A DNA stretch of 33,048 nt, taken from Chitinophagales bacterium (GTDB lineage: Bacteria > Bacteroidota > Bacteroidia > Chitinophagales > Saprospiraceae). The stretch spans positions 1 to 33,048 of the forward strand of contig JAAFJT010000051.1 of the NCBI GenBank assembly GCA_013298955.1, given 5' to 3'. Shown here in pieces: positions 23,411 through 32,840 of the stretch. The notes beneath the pieces are model-generated. The model saw only the letters and a list, made by a program, of their open reading frames with translations, ran no database searches and was not told where the DNA came from. The first letter of the stretch is position 1; every line of letters starts with the position of its first letter. The translations under genes were made by a program, and so were the position numbers.

Positions 23411-25585
23411 TTATTTCTTCTTGACAACAGGTGCAGGCTGCAAATTCGCCGCTTTCATATTCGCTGCTTTCCGAATGGATTCAAATTTAACGCAATGTTG
23501 TTCACACTCGCCTTTATCGTTAATCGTGTAAGCATTGTTTTCGGCATCTTTCAATTCATAACGACTTTCTTTCACAATTACTGCTTTAAAAACACATGGG
23601 ACAATTTTAGCATTGAATTTATTAATCAATCCCCATTCATCGCGCCCTTTACTCACAACACAGTGTCCATTTCTAAAATATTTAACATCCTCATAATCAA
23701 AGGGTATTTGCACTTTTCCTTTCTTATCAATGAAACCATACAAACCCGTTTCGGCATTCCGAACCGGATAATATCCTTCTGTTCCCATGCGCATATCGCC
23801 ATAGTGACATTTGACAACATCCTTTCCATCAATGTCAATCAAGCCCCACAAACCATTCTTTTCCACTCGAAACAAGCCATTGCCGTCAAACGGACTAATC
23901 GTCTCATAAGGCGTTTTTGTAATTTGTTTAAAACTCTTGCGGTCTAACAAATGGAATCGCGGACGCGCTGCCCCATTTTGATACGCCATGACAATAATAT
24001 GCGCGTCATTATGCAAACTATCCGTCACTTCATAACGAGTTGGTACATCTAATGACTTGGGAATCAAAACTTTACCTTTTTGGTCATAAACCGTATAGAA
24101 TTTACAATCATTCGTTTTGCAATCTTTGGGTGCTTCTCGGGCAACCGTCATCCCAAATTTATTGAATGCCGAAACATCTTCAAATTCCATTGGAATCACG
24201 ACCGAACCATCCGTTTTGACCACCCCACAATGACCTTCCGTTTGACAAGCATTCGCCAATCCAAATTGGTTGAAATTGCCAATCCAAAGATAAGACGGCG
24301 GCACAATCACATTCAAATCAGCATCAATCACCCCTACTTTTTTCATCTCATCCGTCACCGTCGCAACGCCATAAGCATTAAAATCGCTGACAAAATCATA
24401 ACTTCTACTCGCTTTCAAGGTTTTCTGACTCAAAAAACGATAATTAACACCTTCTTTGCAACGGGCAACACCACTTTCATTGAAAGCCGTGATTTCATCA
24501 AACACGGGTTTATAAACGGCATTGAACGTAGAATCCAAAATACCAAACTTTTTATTCACTTCTACCTTATAAATACCTTTAAAATTGGTCGGTTCGATGC
24601 GGTCGTAAATCACCTCCGTCAAAAGAGTACCTGTCACATCTAACAAACCCATTTTGCCCATTTTGGTCACTTTGAAAATTTCATGTTTGAAAAACGGCTC
24701 AATCGCGTCATACGAACCAGAAAGTGATTGCTTCGACTCATCATAATTATTGTTAATAAGTGCCGATTTTCCATTCGCCATGCGCACCAAACTGAGTCCA
24801 CCACTCAACGCTTTTGCCTCCTTTACACCTTCCAACGCATTGCTTTCAGTACCCGCCGCATCGACAAAAAACCAATCGGATTTTTTGACTAATGCCTTGC
24901 CTTGATTGAAAGGTTCTGCTTTTTCGTACTGATATTGGATGATTTCCTCTCCACAATAGTTCAAAAATCCAAAAACTTGGTCTTTTTGAACGCGGACGAA
25001 GCCATTTTTATACTTATCCACAAACCCATACCGCGAATTTTGCCGCAACGAATCCACTGGAAAGGCAACAATTTCAAAACCGTCCGCATCGACCGTTTTT
25101 TCAAACGAACCCTCCGTTTTAGTTGCCAGACATTGCGCACTTTTCAATACGGAAAGCCCGCGCATTAAAGTATTTTTTTCATTAATCTGTTGAGAAGTCA
25201 ATGCTTTAAAATGGTCTAATTTCGATAACTTGCGGCGTAAAATCTTTTCAATTTTAACAACATAATCCGCAAAGCCTTGTTCTTTGGAAACCGTTTCGTC
25301 ATTGCCGCCTTTTGATGTGACGGTACTCATAATTGTGTCAATCGTAATGCTGTAATCTCGATACATATTAAAATCAATCATCAATTGTTGACGCGCACGA
25401 CCTGCGCCTGTTTCGTCCCCAACAACTTTTTCGGCGTTTTTTTCGCCCCCTTTGTTGTTTGGGTTGTCCGAAAAACGCGCTCTGGTTGCCTCTTTCGAGG
25501 AGGATACAGAAGCACTCGTTGTTTGAGCTTCGACGTGACTCGCCCATAAAGCGACAGACAGTATAGCTAAAAAAGGTACGTTCAT
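23411..25585 (-). CDS. Exported WG-repeat protein
   Basis: This 724-residue protein has a signal peptide (MNVPFLAILSVALWASHVEA, then Q). A Ser/Lys/Gly-rich linker and a helical region (about 65-165) follow, then about ten WG-type repeats from about 180 to 690. Typical units are YGFVDKYKNGFVRV, FGFLNYCGEEIIQYQYE, MGLLDVTGTLLTEVIYD, FGILDSTFNAVYKPVFDE, VGVIDADLNVIVPPSY, CGVVKTDGSVVIPMEFED, WGLIDIDGKDVVKCHY, YGFIDKKGKVQIPFDYED and WGLINKFNAKIVPCVF. WG repeats are common in Bacteroidota and Firmicutes and probably form a beta-rich scaffold; their function is mostly unknown. There is no T9SS sorting domain, so a periplasmic or outer-membrane-associated location is likelier. It is divergent from mnmH. 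Confidence 0.88.
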   Translation of the reverse strand: MNVPFLAILSVALWASHVEAQTTSASVSSSKEATRARFSDNPNNKGGEKNAEKVVGDETGAGRARQQLMIDFNMYRDYSITIDTIMSTVTSKGGNDETVSKEQGFADYVVKIEKILRRKLSKLDHFKALTSQQINEKNTLMRGLSVLKSAQCLATKTEGSFEKTVDADGFEIVAFPVDSLRQNSRYGFVDKYKNGFVRVQKDQVFGFLNYCGEEIIQYQYEKAEPFNQGKALVKKSDWFFVDAAGTESNALEGVKEAKALSGGLSLVRMANGKSALINNNYDESKQSLSGSYDAIEPFFKHEIFKVTKMGKMGLLDVTGTLLTEVIYDRIEPTNFKGIYKVEVNKKFGILDSTFNAVYKPVFDEITAFNESGVARCKEGVNYRFLSQKTLKASRSYDFVSDFNAYGVATVTDEMKKVGVIDADLNVIVPPSYLWIGNFNQFGLANACQTEGHCGVVKTDGSVVIPMEFEDVSAFNKFGMTVAREAPKDCKTNDCKFYTVYDQKGKVLIPKSLDVPTRYEVTDSLHNDAHIIVMAYQNGAARPRFHLLDRKSFKQITKTPYETISPFDGNGLFRVEKNGLWGLIDIDGKDVVKCHYGDMRMGTEGYYPVRNAETGLYGFIDKKGKVQIPFDYEDVKYFRNGHCVVSKGRDEWGLINKFNAKIVPCVFKAVIVKESRYELKDAENNAYTINDKGECEQHCVKFESIRKAANMKAANLQPAPVVKKK

Positions 25586-25982
25586 AGCGTTGATTTTCGA
25601 TGGATTCTGTTAAAATAGCGTTGAGTTTTACAATTTAGTATTTGTTACGATTTGGTTGGGATATTATTTGCAAATAGACAGTAAAATTTTGAAATAAACA
25701 AATTTTTGAACAAAATTTTTGCGTATGGTTAACGTATTTAACGAAATTTTGTATGCAAATTTAACGTATTCTAAAAAATTTTATATTTTATGAAAAATAA
25801 ATCCCTGTTTTTTACAAGCATGTTTTTTTTCGCATTGTGTAAAACAATGTAAAAAAAGTTAATATACATTGTTATAAAACAACATACAAAAGTCCTTAAA
25901 AATCAATACCCTAAAAAGTGTAAATATTAAGATTTTTTCATAATTTTTTAATAAAAATATATTTTATCAAAATAATTTTTTT
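25586..25982. other. AT-rich divergent intergenic region
   Basis: Nearly 400 nt separate the WG-repeat gene (minus) from mnmH (plus). I see no coding sequence. A 9-nt inverted repeat, AACAATGTA (25843-25851) and TACATTGTT (25865-25873), with a 13-nt spacer could be an operator or small hairpin. The word TTAACGTATT occurs twice within about 40 nt (around 25729 and 25761). No promoter matching TTTG-N19-TAnnTTTG was found on either strand. Confidence 0.5.
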
Positions 25983-27014
25983 ATGCAAAAGGTCAACATA
26001 GATGAGCTTATCGCAATAAGTGTAGATAGAATCCTTTTAGATGTCAGAACACCCGCCGAATTTGCGCAAGGTCATTTGCCCACAGCCCTTAATTTGCCCT
26101 TGTTTAGCAATGAAGAACGGGTCGAAGTGGGTACATTATATAAAAAAGCCTCTCCCAATCATGCTTTTTTAAGGGGTTTGGAGTTGGTTGGAACGAAATT
26201 AGCCCATTTTGTGCGGCAGGCGCAACAAATCGCGCCCCATAAACGAGTCATCGTGCATTGTTGGCGCGGCGGCAAACGGAGTGGTTCGATGGGTTGGTTA
26301 TTGGAAACGGCGGGTTTTGATGTCTGTACGCTGGTGGGCGGCTACAAAGCCTATCGGACGGAAGTTTTGAAAACATTGGAATCGAAACCATTGAAAATCA
26401 TTATTTTAGGGGGTAAAACAGGCTCCGGTAAAACGTTAATTTTAAAACAATTGGAAGCAGCCGGAGAACAAATTATTGATTTAGAAGGTTTGGCAAATCA
26501 TAAAGGTTCTGCTTTTGGCTGGATAGGCGAGCAAACACAACCGACTGTGGAGCAATTTGAAAACAATTTATTTGATGTAGTGCATCGATTGGATGCGAAT
26601 AGGCGCGTTTGGGTGGAAAATGAGAGTCGGACGATAGGTTCGGCGGTGATTCCTGCTGGTTTTTGGGCGCAGATGAAAGGGGCAGTTTTGGCGCATATTG
26701 AAGTCTCCAATGAATTTCGCATTAAACATTTAGTGAATACTTATACCCAAACCAATGCGGATGATTTGATAAAATCGTTTGAAAAAATCGAAAAAAAATT
26801 AGGCAAAGAAGCCTTAAAAAATGCCACAGATGCTTTGCGATTCGGTGATTTTGAAACAGCAACCCGCATTGCCTTAAAATATTATGATAAAATTTATATG
26901 CAATTGTTTGATAATAATACCATTAAACAAAAACAAGTCATTCATTTGGAAGATGCCAATCCTCCTCTTGCGGCTCAACAACTCATAGAGTGGGCAAATG
27001 AAACAATCCTTTAA
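25983..27014 (+). CDS. mnmH: tRNA 2-selenouridine synthase
   Basis: MnmH (SelU) replaces sulfur in wobble 2-thiouridine of certain tRNAs with selenium, through a geranylated intermediate, using selenophosphate. The 343-residue protein has the two expected parts. The N-terminal rhodanese domain has LLDVRTPAEFAQGHLPTALN and the catalytic C93 in HCWRGGKRSGS. The P-loop domain has GGKTGSGKT (143-151) and VENESRTIG. Length and motifs are complete, so it should be active. Its presence implies a selenophosphate synthetase (SelD) elsewhere in the genome; none is in the window. The gene stands alone between an AT-rich spacer and an ACACATAGG-type repeat. Confidence 0.95.
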   Translation: MQKVNIDELIAISVDRILLDVRTPAEFAQGHLPTALNLPLFSNEERVEVGTLYKKASPNHAFLRGLELVGTKLAHFVRQAQQIAPHKRVIVHCWRGGKRSGSMGWLLETAGFDVCTLVGGYKAYRTEVLKTLESKPLKIIILGGKTGSGKTLILKQLEAAGEQIIDLEGLANHKGSAFGWIGEQTQPTVEQFENNLFDVVHRLDANRRVWVENESRTIGSAVIPAGFWAQMKGAVLAHIEVSNEFRIKHLVNTYTQTNADDLIKSFEKIEKKLGKEALKNATDALRFGDFETATRIALKYYDKIYMQLFDNNTIKQKQVIHLEDANPPLAAQQLIEWANETIL

Positions 27015-27030
27015 ACGCTTTTTATAGTTT

Positions 27031-27245
27031 TAAAACACATAGTTCACATAGATTGCATAGGACACATAGGGGCAGTCTTTATAGAGCGTTACTTGATTTA
27101 ATCCATTGTCTTCCAAACTTTTGCATCCCAAAAAAACAAACATAACAATAAATTAACCTATGTGTTCTATGAAATCTATGTGACCTATGTGTTCTATGTG
27201 TTCTATGTGTTCTATGAAATCTATGTGACCTATGTGTTTTAAAAA
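27031..27245. repeat. ACACATAGG-type inverted repeat region, locus 3
   Basis: The left arm (27031-27070) reads TAAAACACATAGTTCACATAG and on to GGACACATAGG. The right arm (27157-27240) is its complement with added copies of TCTATGTGT-type words, ending TATGTGTTTT AAAAA. Inside the right arm a block of about 27 nt (CTATGTGTTCTATGAAATCT and following) occurs twice. The centre (about 27071-27156) is unrelated AT-rich sequence. Both neighbouring genes point right, so it lies downstream of mnmH and upstream of the promoter at 27308. Confidence 0.85.
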
Positions 27246-27307
27246 TCTACCCGCAATCAAGCACAATTCCCTCAAAAACCCCTACTTACGCTATCCAAAA
27301 AGAAATA

Positions 27308-27339
27308 TTTGAAAATAAAAAAACAATGTTGTAAATTTG
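27308..27339 (+). promoter_or_regulatory. Bacteroidota promoter TTTG-N20-TAAATTTG
   Basis: A -33 TTTG (27308-27311) and a -7 TAAATTTG (27332-27339) are 20 nt apart, an exact fit to the phylum consensus. The start codon of the large secreted protein is 67 nt downstream of the -7 element. Confidence 0.75.
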
Positions 27340-27406
27340 CAAACTCAACTTTCTAATACCACAAACCCAATTCTATGAACTAAACTTATTATCCATTGCA
27401 ATTACT

Positions 27407-30400
27407 ATGGGCAAAATCACCTTTTTTGCTTATTGCCTGTTCCCAATTTGGGCGGCGGCGCAAGTACCTTACACGGCAAATGATTTCATCCGACCTTACA
27501 ACGGCGATTTCAGACCGGGTGTGAATTTAGATGTTTATCGCGGCTTTTCGGATGAACAATTGGGCATTTTGGCGGCGGGCAAGCCTGATTTAAATGTTCA
27601 AGGGGTCGGCATCAAGGCTTTGAGACCCGGATTATTCGACGATTTTTTGGAAAATTATGGTTTTACGGCGCGTTTAAATACCTTTCAGCTTTGGGATTCG
27701 CTCGGTTTGCGCGAAAATACGGTCATGGTTGGTTTTCCGAGTGAAAATCATCGGGATTCTACACAATATTGTTCGGGGATTCGCTCCGCGCTTTTTGCTA
27801 ATATGTACGAACCCATTTGGGATAATGGCGAAAATGGTACGCCCGTTAATGAGCGCAATCATTACGCGCTGTACCTCTATAAAACGGTGCAAACGTATAA
27901 AAAGCATGTCAAATTTTGGGAAATTTGGAATGAGCCGGGCTATGATTACACAGGCGGCAAAGGTTGGCTGCCCAGAGGGGCGGCGGGCAATTGGTGGGAA
28001 AATAATCCTGACCCTTGTGATTATAAATTACGCGCTCCCATTTTTGGATATATACGATTGTTACGCATTAGTTATGAAATCATAAAGCGTTTAGATTCAA
28101 CGGCTTATGTAACGACATCAGGATTGGGTTATCCCAGTTTTTTAGACGCAATTTTGCGGAATACCGATAATCCTGCCAATGGAAATGTCAATACGGCGTA
28201 TCCCAAAAAAGGTGGCGCGTATTTCGATGCGATTGCCTATCACACCTATCCTCATTTTGATGGTAGTTTGCGTCATTATGACGGGCAGCGCGGTGTTTGG
28301 GTCAATTATCGCAACTCAGATGCCGCAGCACAAGGGATTGACAAAATAAAAGTTGGTTTTCAAAACGTTTTGAATCTTTATGGTTATAATGGGCAACAAT
28401 ATCCGAATAAAATGTGGTTGATTACAGAAGCGAACCTGCCCCGAAAAGCCTTTGGGGATTTCATTGGTTCGGAACGGGCGCAACGCAATTATGTGATGAA
28501 AGCCTACATTCAAGCCATTCAAAGCAATATTAAACAATTGCATCTTTTCAAAATCGCTGAAAATACGGATACCGCCCAAGCCTTTAATGAATTTGATGTG
28601 ATGGGTTTATACAAAAAGTTTGATTTTAATCAGTTCAATCGACAACAAACCAATGAATCGGGTGTTGCCTTTCGCACCATTTCCAAAATTTTATTTGGTC
28701 TGCAATATGATTCGCTTCAAACGCAACGACTTAATCTCAATGATTCCGTAACGGGCGCGGCTTTTCGAGATATTTACGGCAATTATACCTATGCACTTTG
28801 GGCAAAAACGCGGGGTGACAACCAAGAAGCGGCGGATTATGTCTATCAATTTCCACAAAATATTGCGGCTACGGTTTTTCGGCAACGCGATTGGCGTTAT
28901 ACCGATACTTGGAATGAGGTATTTGTTGGTCGTTCTGGCATAAAATTGAGTGATACGCCTTTGTTTTTGACGGAACAACGAATTGTGGCAAATAAATTGA
29001 ATATTTGTGCGGGAACGCCGATTCGGTATTCAACCCCTAATTCGACAGGATTTTTGAAAGAATGGACTTTTGAAGGCGGCAATATTGCTGTTTCTAATCA
29101 AGATACGCCTGTGGTGACGTATGCACGGGCGGGCATTTACAACAGTTTGTTGGTTTTAAAATATCCAAATGGTCAAATCGCAGTGCGTCAATCCATCGAG
29201 ATTGCGGTTGCCAATTTGCCAAGAGCTGATTTTAATTATACGACAATTGGCAATGTGATTCATTTTCAAAACCAAAGTACGTTGAATGCAAATCAATTGA
29301 CTTGGCGTTTTGGGGATAATACAAGTAGTTTGGATGCCAATCCGACACATACGTATTATCAATCCAGAACGTACCGCGTTGATTTGAAGGCAAGTAATTT
29401 TTGTGGTTCTGATTCTATTCAAAAAAATATAGATGTACAAGTTGCTGATACAAGCCTTTTTACAACAACGGCGGATAGTATCGTACCAACTCATGATGGC
29501 ATTTTTCGGGCGGGTGTGAATTTGAAATACATTCCCAATTGGCGCGATGAAGCGGTTGCCGATATTGCCGCAGGTAATTTGGAAAAAAATGTAAATGGGT
29601 TAGGATTGAAATCATTGCGGGTGATTTTGCCCGATTATTTTACGCATTTTTGGGGTGCGGACATCCGAAAACCTGCATTTGAACATTATGCCAATTTAGA
29701 TTTACAAAACAATACGTTGATAATTGGTTTTCCAGATGCAACGCACCGAGATTTAACGCGGCATTGTCCTGATAAATCCTCCGAATTGTTTAAAAATTTA
29801 TATTCGGATATTTGGGATGCGGGCGCACAAGGTACGCCTGTGAATGACACGAATTATTTTGCAAAATACGTATTTGATTTGGTAAAAATTTATAAAAAAC
29901 AAATTAAATATTGGTCAATTTGGGATTCGCCTGGTGTCGATGAATCGGGGAATTATGGTTGGTTGCCGAAAGGGAAGCAAGGCAATTGGTGGGACAACAA
30001 TCCCGAACCTTGTGATTTAGGGATTCACGCGCCGATACAACATTTTGTTCGGATGATGCGGATTGCCTATGAAGTCATCAAATCGGAAGATTCGACGGCT
30101 TTTGTCACGTTTGATGGGGCGGGCTATCCCTCTTTTTTGGATGCGGTGTGTCGAAATACGGATAATCCGACGGATGGTTCGATTCAAAATGCCTTTCCGA
30201 GACGCGGTGGAGCGTATTTTGATGCGGTTTCGTTCAATTCCGCACCGCATTTTGACGGCACGACAGGCAATTATGATGTATCCGCAGGTCGATTTGTGTA
30301 TCAACGCAATTCAGATGCGGGGGCAGGAGGCATTTTACAACTGAAACAAAATTTAGATACGATTTTAAAAAAATATGGTTATAATGGTTGGAATAAACCC

Positions 30401-31765
30401 AATAAAAAATTCATCATTGGGCAAGCAGGTCTGCCCCGAAAGATGCTAAATGGTTTATTTGGAGGCGATTATGCACAAATTAATTATGTAATGAAAGCCT
30501 ACGCTTATGCCATGACGAATGGTATTTCAACGTTGAATTATCAATCCATTGTAGAAAATCAAACGGAAGCATTGGCGCGAGATGGGCATGAATTGACAGG
30601 TTTGTATCAAAAAGCAATCGGTTTGCCGTATCAAATTACCAAAAATTTAAGTGCCATTGCCGTTAAAACGACGAATGATATATTATTTGGATTAAAATAC
30701 GATACCGTGCGAACGCGTGCATTAGCATTGCCGCAAGGCGTAAAAGGATTTGCGTTTAAAGACGCGGCAGGTAAATATACATATATGTTATGGGCAGTGG
30801 TGGAAGCGGATTTATTGGAATGGGCATACAAAGTTTATAATTTCCCTAATTCGTTGAATCACAATCAATTGTATAAAAAACAATGGGATTATTCAGATAG
30901 GCAAATTGGCAATTTTGTAGCTGCGAATCAAGTCATTTTAGGAGAAAGCCCCATTTTTTTGAGTGAATTGGCGACTTCCATACAACCGCCTGTTGCCGCG
31001 TTTCAATCGAATACACAAGTGGCTTGTCCGCCTTTGACCGTGCAATTTATGAATAAGTCAAGGGGCGATTCCATTCGGAATTGGTCTTTTGAAGGTGGGA
31101 ATCCATCGTTTTCACAGGCGCAAAATCCTATCGTAACGTACACGCGGGCGGGTTCCTATGATGTAAAATTGGAAGTTCGGAATGCACAAGGCAGTCATTT
31201 TGCGTTAAAAACGCAGCATGTAAAAGTCGATTCCACTCCAAATGCCCACTTTAAGTTTGAAATAGATACCTCGAATTTAAGCGTTTTATTCAAACATTTT
31301 TCGACCAATGCGTATAATGCAATTTGGGATTTTGGGGATGGCGTAACCCAAGATATTACAAATCAACAAATTACACATCGTTATAATCGCAAAGGTATTT
31401 ATTTAGTGCATTTGATATTGCGCGGCGCGTGTGGACGAGACACTGTTTCCAAATGGGTTGATATGAGGACAACGAATCAGGAGGATTTGGTTCAAGATTT
31501 TTTTCAAATAAAATGTTTCCCCAATCCATTGATTCGAGATTTGAATGTTCAAATGGATTTGCCAACAAGCCAATATTTAACCCTCGAATTATGGGATGTA
31601 CAAGGTAAAAAAATCGCAACCCTTTGTAAAAACCAATTTTATACATTAGGGAATCAAGTTATAAAATATCATTCCAATCAAGATTTGCCGAAAGGCATGT
31701 TGGTATTAAAAATACAAACCGAACAAGGAATTATCATTTGTAGCAAACTTTTGAATTTGGAATAA
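27407..31765 (+). CDS. T9SS-secreted protein with duplicated glycosidase-like barrel, second copy inactive
   Basis: This 1452-residue protein has a signal peptide ending WAAAQ (19), then two tandem copies of [barrel + two PKD-like domains], then a T9SS sorting domain (about 1368-1452, CFPNPLIRDLNVQMDL to SKLLNLE). Barrel 1 spans about 30-525 and barrel 2 about 695-1190; PKD-like pairs lie at about 530-682 and 1193-1356. Barrel 1 resembles clan GH-A glycoside hydrolases: WEIWNEPG with presumed acid/base E176, and WLITEANLP with presumed nucleophile E341. The copies align at an offset of exactly 665 residues, and at these positions barrel 2 has S841 (WSIWDSPG) and Q1006 (FIIGQAGLP). It also has N944 for H279. 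Copy 2 is therefore probably non-catalytic and may bind glycan. No exact GH family is recognised and the substrate is unknown. A strong promoter lies upstream. Confidence 0.85.
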   Translation: MGKITFFAYCLFPIWAAAQVPYTANDFIRPYNGDFRPGVNLDVYRGFSDEQLGILAAGKPDLNVQGVGIKALRPGLFDDFLENYGFTARLNTFQLWDSLGLRENTVMVGFPSENHRDSTQYCSGIRSALFANMYEPIWDNGENGTPVNERNHYALYLYKTVQTYKKHVKFWEIWNEPGYDYTGGKGWLPRGAAGNWWENNPDPCDYKLRAPIFGYIRLLRISYEIIKRLDSTAYVTTSGLGYPSFLDAILRNTDNPANGNVNTAYPKKGGAYFDAIAYHTYPHFDGSLRHYDGQRGVWVNYRNSDAAAQGIDKIKVGFQNVLNLYGYNGQQYPNKMWLITEANLPRKAFGDFIGSERAQRNYVMKAYIQAIQSNIKQLHLFKIAENTDTAQAFNEFDVMGLYKKFDFNQFNRQQTNESGVAFRTISKILFGLQYDSLQTQRLNLNDSVTGAAFRDIYGNYTYALWAKTRGDNQEAADYVYQFPQNIAATVFRQRDWRYTDTWNEVFVGRSGIKLSDTPLFLTEQRIVANKLNICAGTPIRYSTPNSTGFLKEWTFEGGNIAVSNQDTPVVTYARAGIYNSLLVLKYPNGQIAVRQSIEIAVANLPRADFNYTTIGNVIHFQNQSTLNANQLTWRFGDNTSSLDANPTHTYYQSRTYRVDLKASNFCGSDSIQKNIDVQVADTSLFTTTADSIVPTHDGIFRAGVNLKYIPNWRDEAVADIAAGNLEKNVNGLGLKSLRVILPDYFTHFWGADIRKPAFEHYANLDLQNNTLIIGFPDATHRDLTRHCPDKSSELFKNLYSDIWDAGAQGTPVNDTNYFAKYVFDLVKIYKKQIKYWSIWDSPGVDESGNYGWLPKGKQGNWWDNNPEPCDLGIHAPIQHFVRMMRIAYEVIKSEDSTAFVTFDGAGYPSFLDAVCRNTDNPTDGSIQNAFPRRGGAYFDAVSFNSAPHFDGTTGNYDVSAGRFVYQRNSDAGAGGILQLKQNLDTILKKYGYNGWNKPNKKFIIGQAGLPRKMLNGLFGGDYAQINYVMKAYAYAMTNGISTLNYQSIVENQTEALARDGHELTGLYQKAIGLPYQITKNLSAIAVKTTNDILFGLKYDTVRTRALALPQGVKGFAFKDAAGKYTYMLWAVVEADLLEWAYKVYNFPNSLNHNQLYKKQWDYSDRQIGNFVAANQVILGESPIFLSELATSIQPPVAAFQSNTQVACPPLTVQFMNKSRGDSIRNWSFEGGNPSFSQAQNPIVTYTRAGSYDVKLEVRNAQGSHFALKTQHVKVDSTPNAHFKFEIDTSNLSVLFKHFSTNAYNAIWDFGDGVTQDITNQQITHRYNRKGIYLVHLILRGACGRDTVSKWVDMRTTNQEDLVQDFFQIKCFPNPLIRDLNVQMDLPTSQYLTLELWDVQGKKIATLCKNQFYTLGNQVIKYHSNQDLPKGMLVLKIQTEQGIIICSKLLNLE

Positions 31766-31792
31766 CAAAAAATTCAAATAAAATAAAGAACC

Positions 31793-32818
31793 ATGAGCAT
31801 ACTATCGTTAAAACTACCGCCCAAAGTACAAGTCGAAGGAATCGCCACCCTTCCGACTGCAAAATCTATTTATCACAACTTCTGCCAAACGGAGTTGTCG
31901 ATACCGCTTTTCCTACAACCTTGGTGGTTAGACGCGGTTTGCACCAAAGGCGAGTGGGATGTTTGCCTCTCCTACGACAATGCGGGACGTATTGATGGCG
32001 TTTTGCCGTACTATCAAGTGTTTTTAAAAGGAGTGATTACGGCTATCGTGATGCCCGATTTGACTCCGCATGCGGGCGTTTGGACGCGTTTGCCCGATGC
32101 AGACAAGTCGAAACGGCATTCTCAATATACCGTTTATAAGAAAATTTTAGATAAATTATTAGTTCAGTTGCCAGAAGTTGGTTTATACCATCAAAAATTT
32201 CATTATTCTATGGAAGATTGGCAGCCGTTTTATTGGAAAGGATATAGTCAAAATACGCATTATACGTATTTATTAGAAAATTTGCAGGATTTAGACACCA
32301 TCTACAAAAATTTTAAAGGCAGTGTTCGGACAGACCTCAAAAAAGCAGCTAAAAGTATCAGCGTTTCGCAAGGAGATGACATTTATTTGTTTTATGAATT
32401 GTGTCAAAAAAGTTTGAAAAAACAAGGTGCATCCATGGCTTATTCTTTACAATCGCTTGTTTCCTTAGATAAAGTATTGGTTCAAAAAGGTTTACGTAAA
32501 ATTTATTTTGCTTATGATGCTGAAAAAAGATGTCATTCAGCCATTTATGTCGTTTGTTATAATGGGATTGCGCATTATCTTTGCGGCGGCAGCGACCCCG
32601 ATTTGCGGCAAAGTGGCGCGACCTATTTGACCTTATGGCAAGCCATTCAAGATGCGTCCAAAATTGCACAAGTCTTTGATTTTGAAGGAAGTATGATTCC
32701 ATCCGTTGAATATGCGTTTCGGTCTTTTGGGGCGGTGCAGAAACCTTTTTTCCGCATCACGAAAGCCAAAAATCGATTTTATGAAGGGTTGACGCTCTTA
32801 TTTAGAAATTATCGTTAA
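31793..32818 (+). CDS. FemAB/GNAT-like acyltransferase-fold protein
   Basis: This 341-residue protein resembles Bacteroidota GNAT proteins of the FemAB type (Acetyltransf_6). PLFLQPWWLDAVCTKGEWDV is typical near the N-terminus of such proteins. SVRTDLKKAAKSISVSQGDD leads into the second GNAT-fold half. Near the C-terminus YLCGGSDPDLRQSGATYLTL and VFDFEGSMIPSVEYAFRSFG match the conserved acceptor-binding region. Members add amino acids to peptidoglycan bridges or act in exopolysaccharide and lipid modification; which applies here is unknown. It has no signal peptide. It starts 27 nt after the large secreted protein and may be co-transcribed with it, and it is followed by the RidA-family gene after 22 nt. 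Confidence 0.78.
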   Translation: MSILSLKLPPKVQVEGIATLPTAKSIYHNFCQTELSIPLFLQPWWLDAVCTKGEWDVCLSYDNAGRIDGVLPYYQVFLKGVITAIVMPDLTPHAGVWTRLPDADKSKRHSQYTVYKKILDKLLVQLPEVGLYHQKFHYSMEDWQPFYWKGYSQNTHYTYLLENLQDLDTIYKNFKGSVRTDLKKAAKSISVSQGDDIYLFYELCQKSLKKQGASMAYSLQSLVSLDKVLVQKGLRKIYFAYDAEKRCHSAIYVVCYNGIAHYLCGGSDPDLRQSGATYLTLWQAIQDASKIAQVFDFEGSMIPSVEYAFRSFGAVQKPFFRITKAKNRFYEGLTLLFRNYR

Positions 32819-32840
32819 AATTATATAAACAAAATACGCT

